A stretch of DNA of 64,000 nucleotides from JAUVKA01 sp964465145 (GTDB lineage: Bacteria; Bacteroidota; Bacteroidia; Bacteroidales; UBA12481): the NCBI GenBank assembly GCA_964465145.1, contig CAYXJR010000006.1, positions 1 to 64,000 of the forward strand, written 5' to 3'. Position 1 is the first letter of the stretch. Every line of letters begins with the position of its first letter. Made by a program: the position numbers and the translations under genes. Of the stretch, positions 63,766 to 64,000 are shown piece after piece. The notes beneath the pieces are model-generated. The model had not been told where the DNA came from and made no database searches. It saw only the letters and a list, made by a program, of their open reading frames with translations.

Positions 63766-64000
63766 ATGGAAGAAAAAATGAAGCTAAATTCTAATCCAAG
63801 GACATGTATTAATTTCATAATAGTTCTATTAGTAGGACTGTCTTTTCACGGTTTCGCTCAGACCGCTGATCTTAGCTATCGGATTACCGATCAAACCACA
63901 GCAACCACTCCAATTAGTCCATTGCTTTACAGTCATTTTATTGAAATTGGTTTTGGCTACCAGATTGCACCGATGCAAGCGGAGCGTTTTTTTAACCGTA
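63766..64000 (+). CDS. GH51-like alpha-L-arabinofuranosidase, N-terminal part (runs off the window)
   Basis: The frame starts at ATG 63766 (or ATG 63778) and is open to the window edge. A signal peptide (FIIVLLVGLSFHGFAQ) is followed by ITDQTTATTPISPLLYSHFI then EIGFGYQIAPM. The ISPLLYSHFIE-type segment is the usual opening of the exported GH51 alpha-L-arabinofuranosidase catalytic domain. Only about 78 codons are present, so active-site residues are not visible and another family with the same opening is possible. Confidence 0.6.
   Translation, partial: MEEKMKLNSNPRTCINFIIVLLVGLSFHGFAQTADLSYRITDQTTATTPISPLLYSHFIEIGFGYQIAPMQAERFFNR

Noticed and set aside
1..64000. CRISPR arrays, insertion sequences, integrases, phage genes
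   Set aside because: I saw no repeat-spacer pattern, transposase or integrase motif in any frame.

Overview
The window looks like chromosomal DNA of an anaerobic or facultatively anaerobic Bacteroidota, most likely from the Bacteroidales/Marinilabiliales side. The evidence is its gene families: DUF3078, DUF4249, DUF6029, Omp28-type and DUF6263 proteins, 6-bladed propeller lipoproteins, type IX secretion (T9SS) sorting domains, and exported polysaccharide enzymes with Bacteroidota lipoprotein signals. A few promoters of the Bacteroidota -33/-7 type (TTG ... TAnnTTTG) fit as well. The oxygen-sensitive glycyl radical enzyme near the left end points to life without oxygen. I cannot name a species.

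Layout. 0.1-6.4 kb: an exported regulatory-domain/propeller protein, a URO-D family protein between two 7-bp-period repeat arrays, and a minus-strand glycyl radical enzyme with its radical-SAM activase; the enzyme looks like trans-4-hydroxyproline dehydratase. 6.8-16.4 kb: envelope and housekeeping genes (DUF3078 barrel, DUF6263 protein, GH43-like hydrolase, membrane protein, M1 peptidase, two lipoproteins, thioredoxin, DUF4249), a tRNA-Thr(CGU) and a MATE remnant. 16.5-30.5 kb: sugar-degradation enzymes (GH2 with PA14, GH95-like, GH29 with an amber codon, DUF4838 protein), with a propeller lipoprotein, diacylglycerol kinase and an M16 protease. 30.5-40.6 kb: a complete branched-chain amino-acid operon, ilvD-ilvB-ilvN-ilvC-leuA-leuC-leuD-leuB. 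It is preceded by a promoter, a 20-residue leader peptide rich in Ile, Leu and Val, and a competing antiterminator/terminator pair, which I read as a ribosome-mediated attenuator. 40.7-54 kb: a small cysteine protein, a sulfatase, an acyltransferase, a VPS10/BNR propeller protein, DsrE, an M3 peptidase, an alpha/beta hydrolase and several gene remnants. 54-64 kb: TlpA-type thioredoxin, sialate O-acetylesterase, Omp28 and T9SS-cargo genes, a truncated DUF6029, an SSS transporter, and the start of a GH51-like arabinofuranosidase at the right edge.

Two themes stand out. First, catabolism of complex host, plant or algal material: fucosidase-type enzymes, a sulfatase, an esterase, an arabinofuranosidase-like start and hydroxyproline dehydration, with no SusC/SusD pair in view. 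Second, an unusual number of damaged genes for 64 kb: two in-frame TAG codons, one frameshift, one internal deletion and several truncations. These may be real genome decay or assembly error; the sequence alone cannot separate the two.
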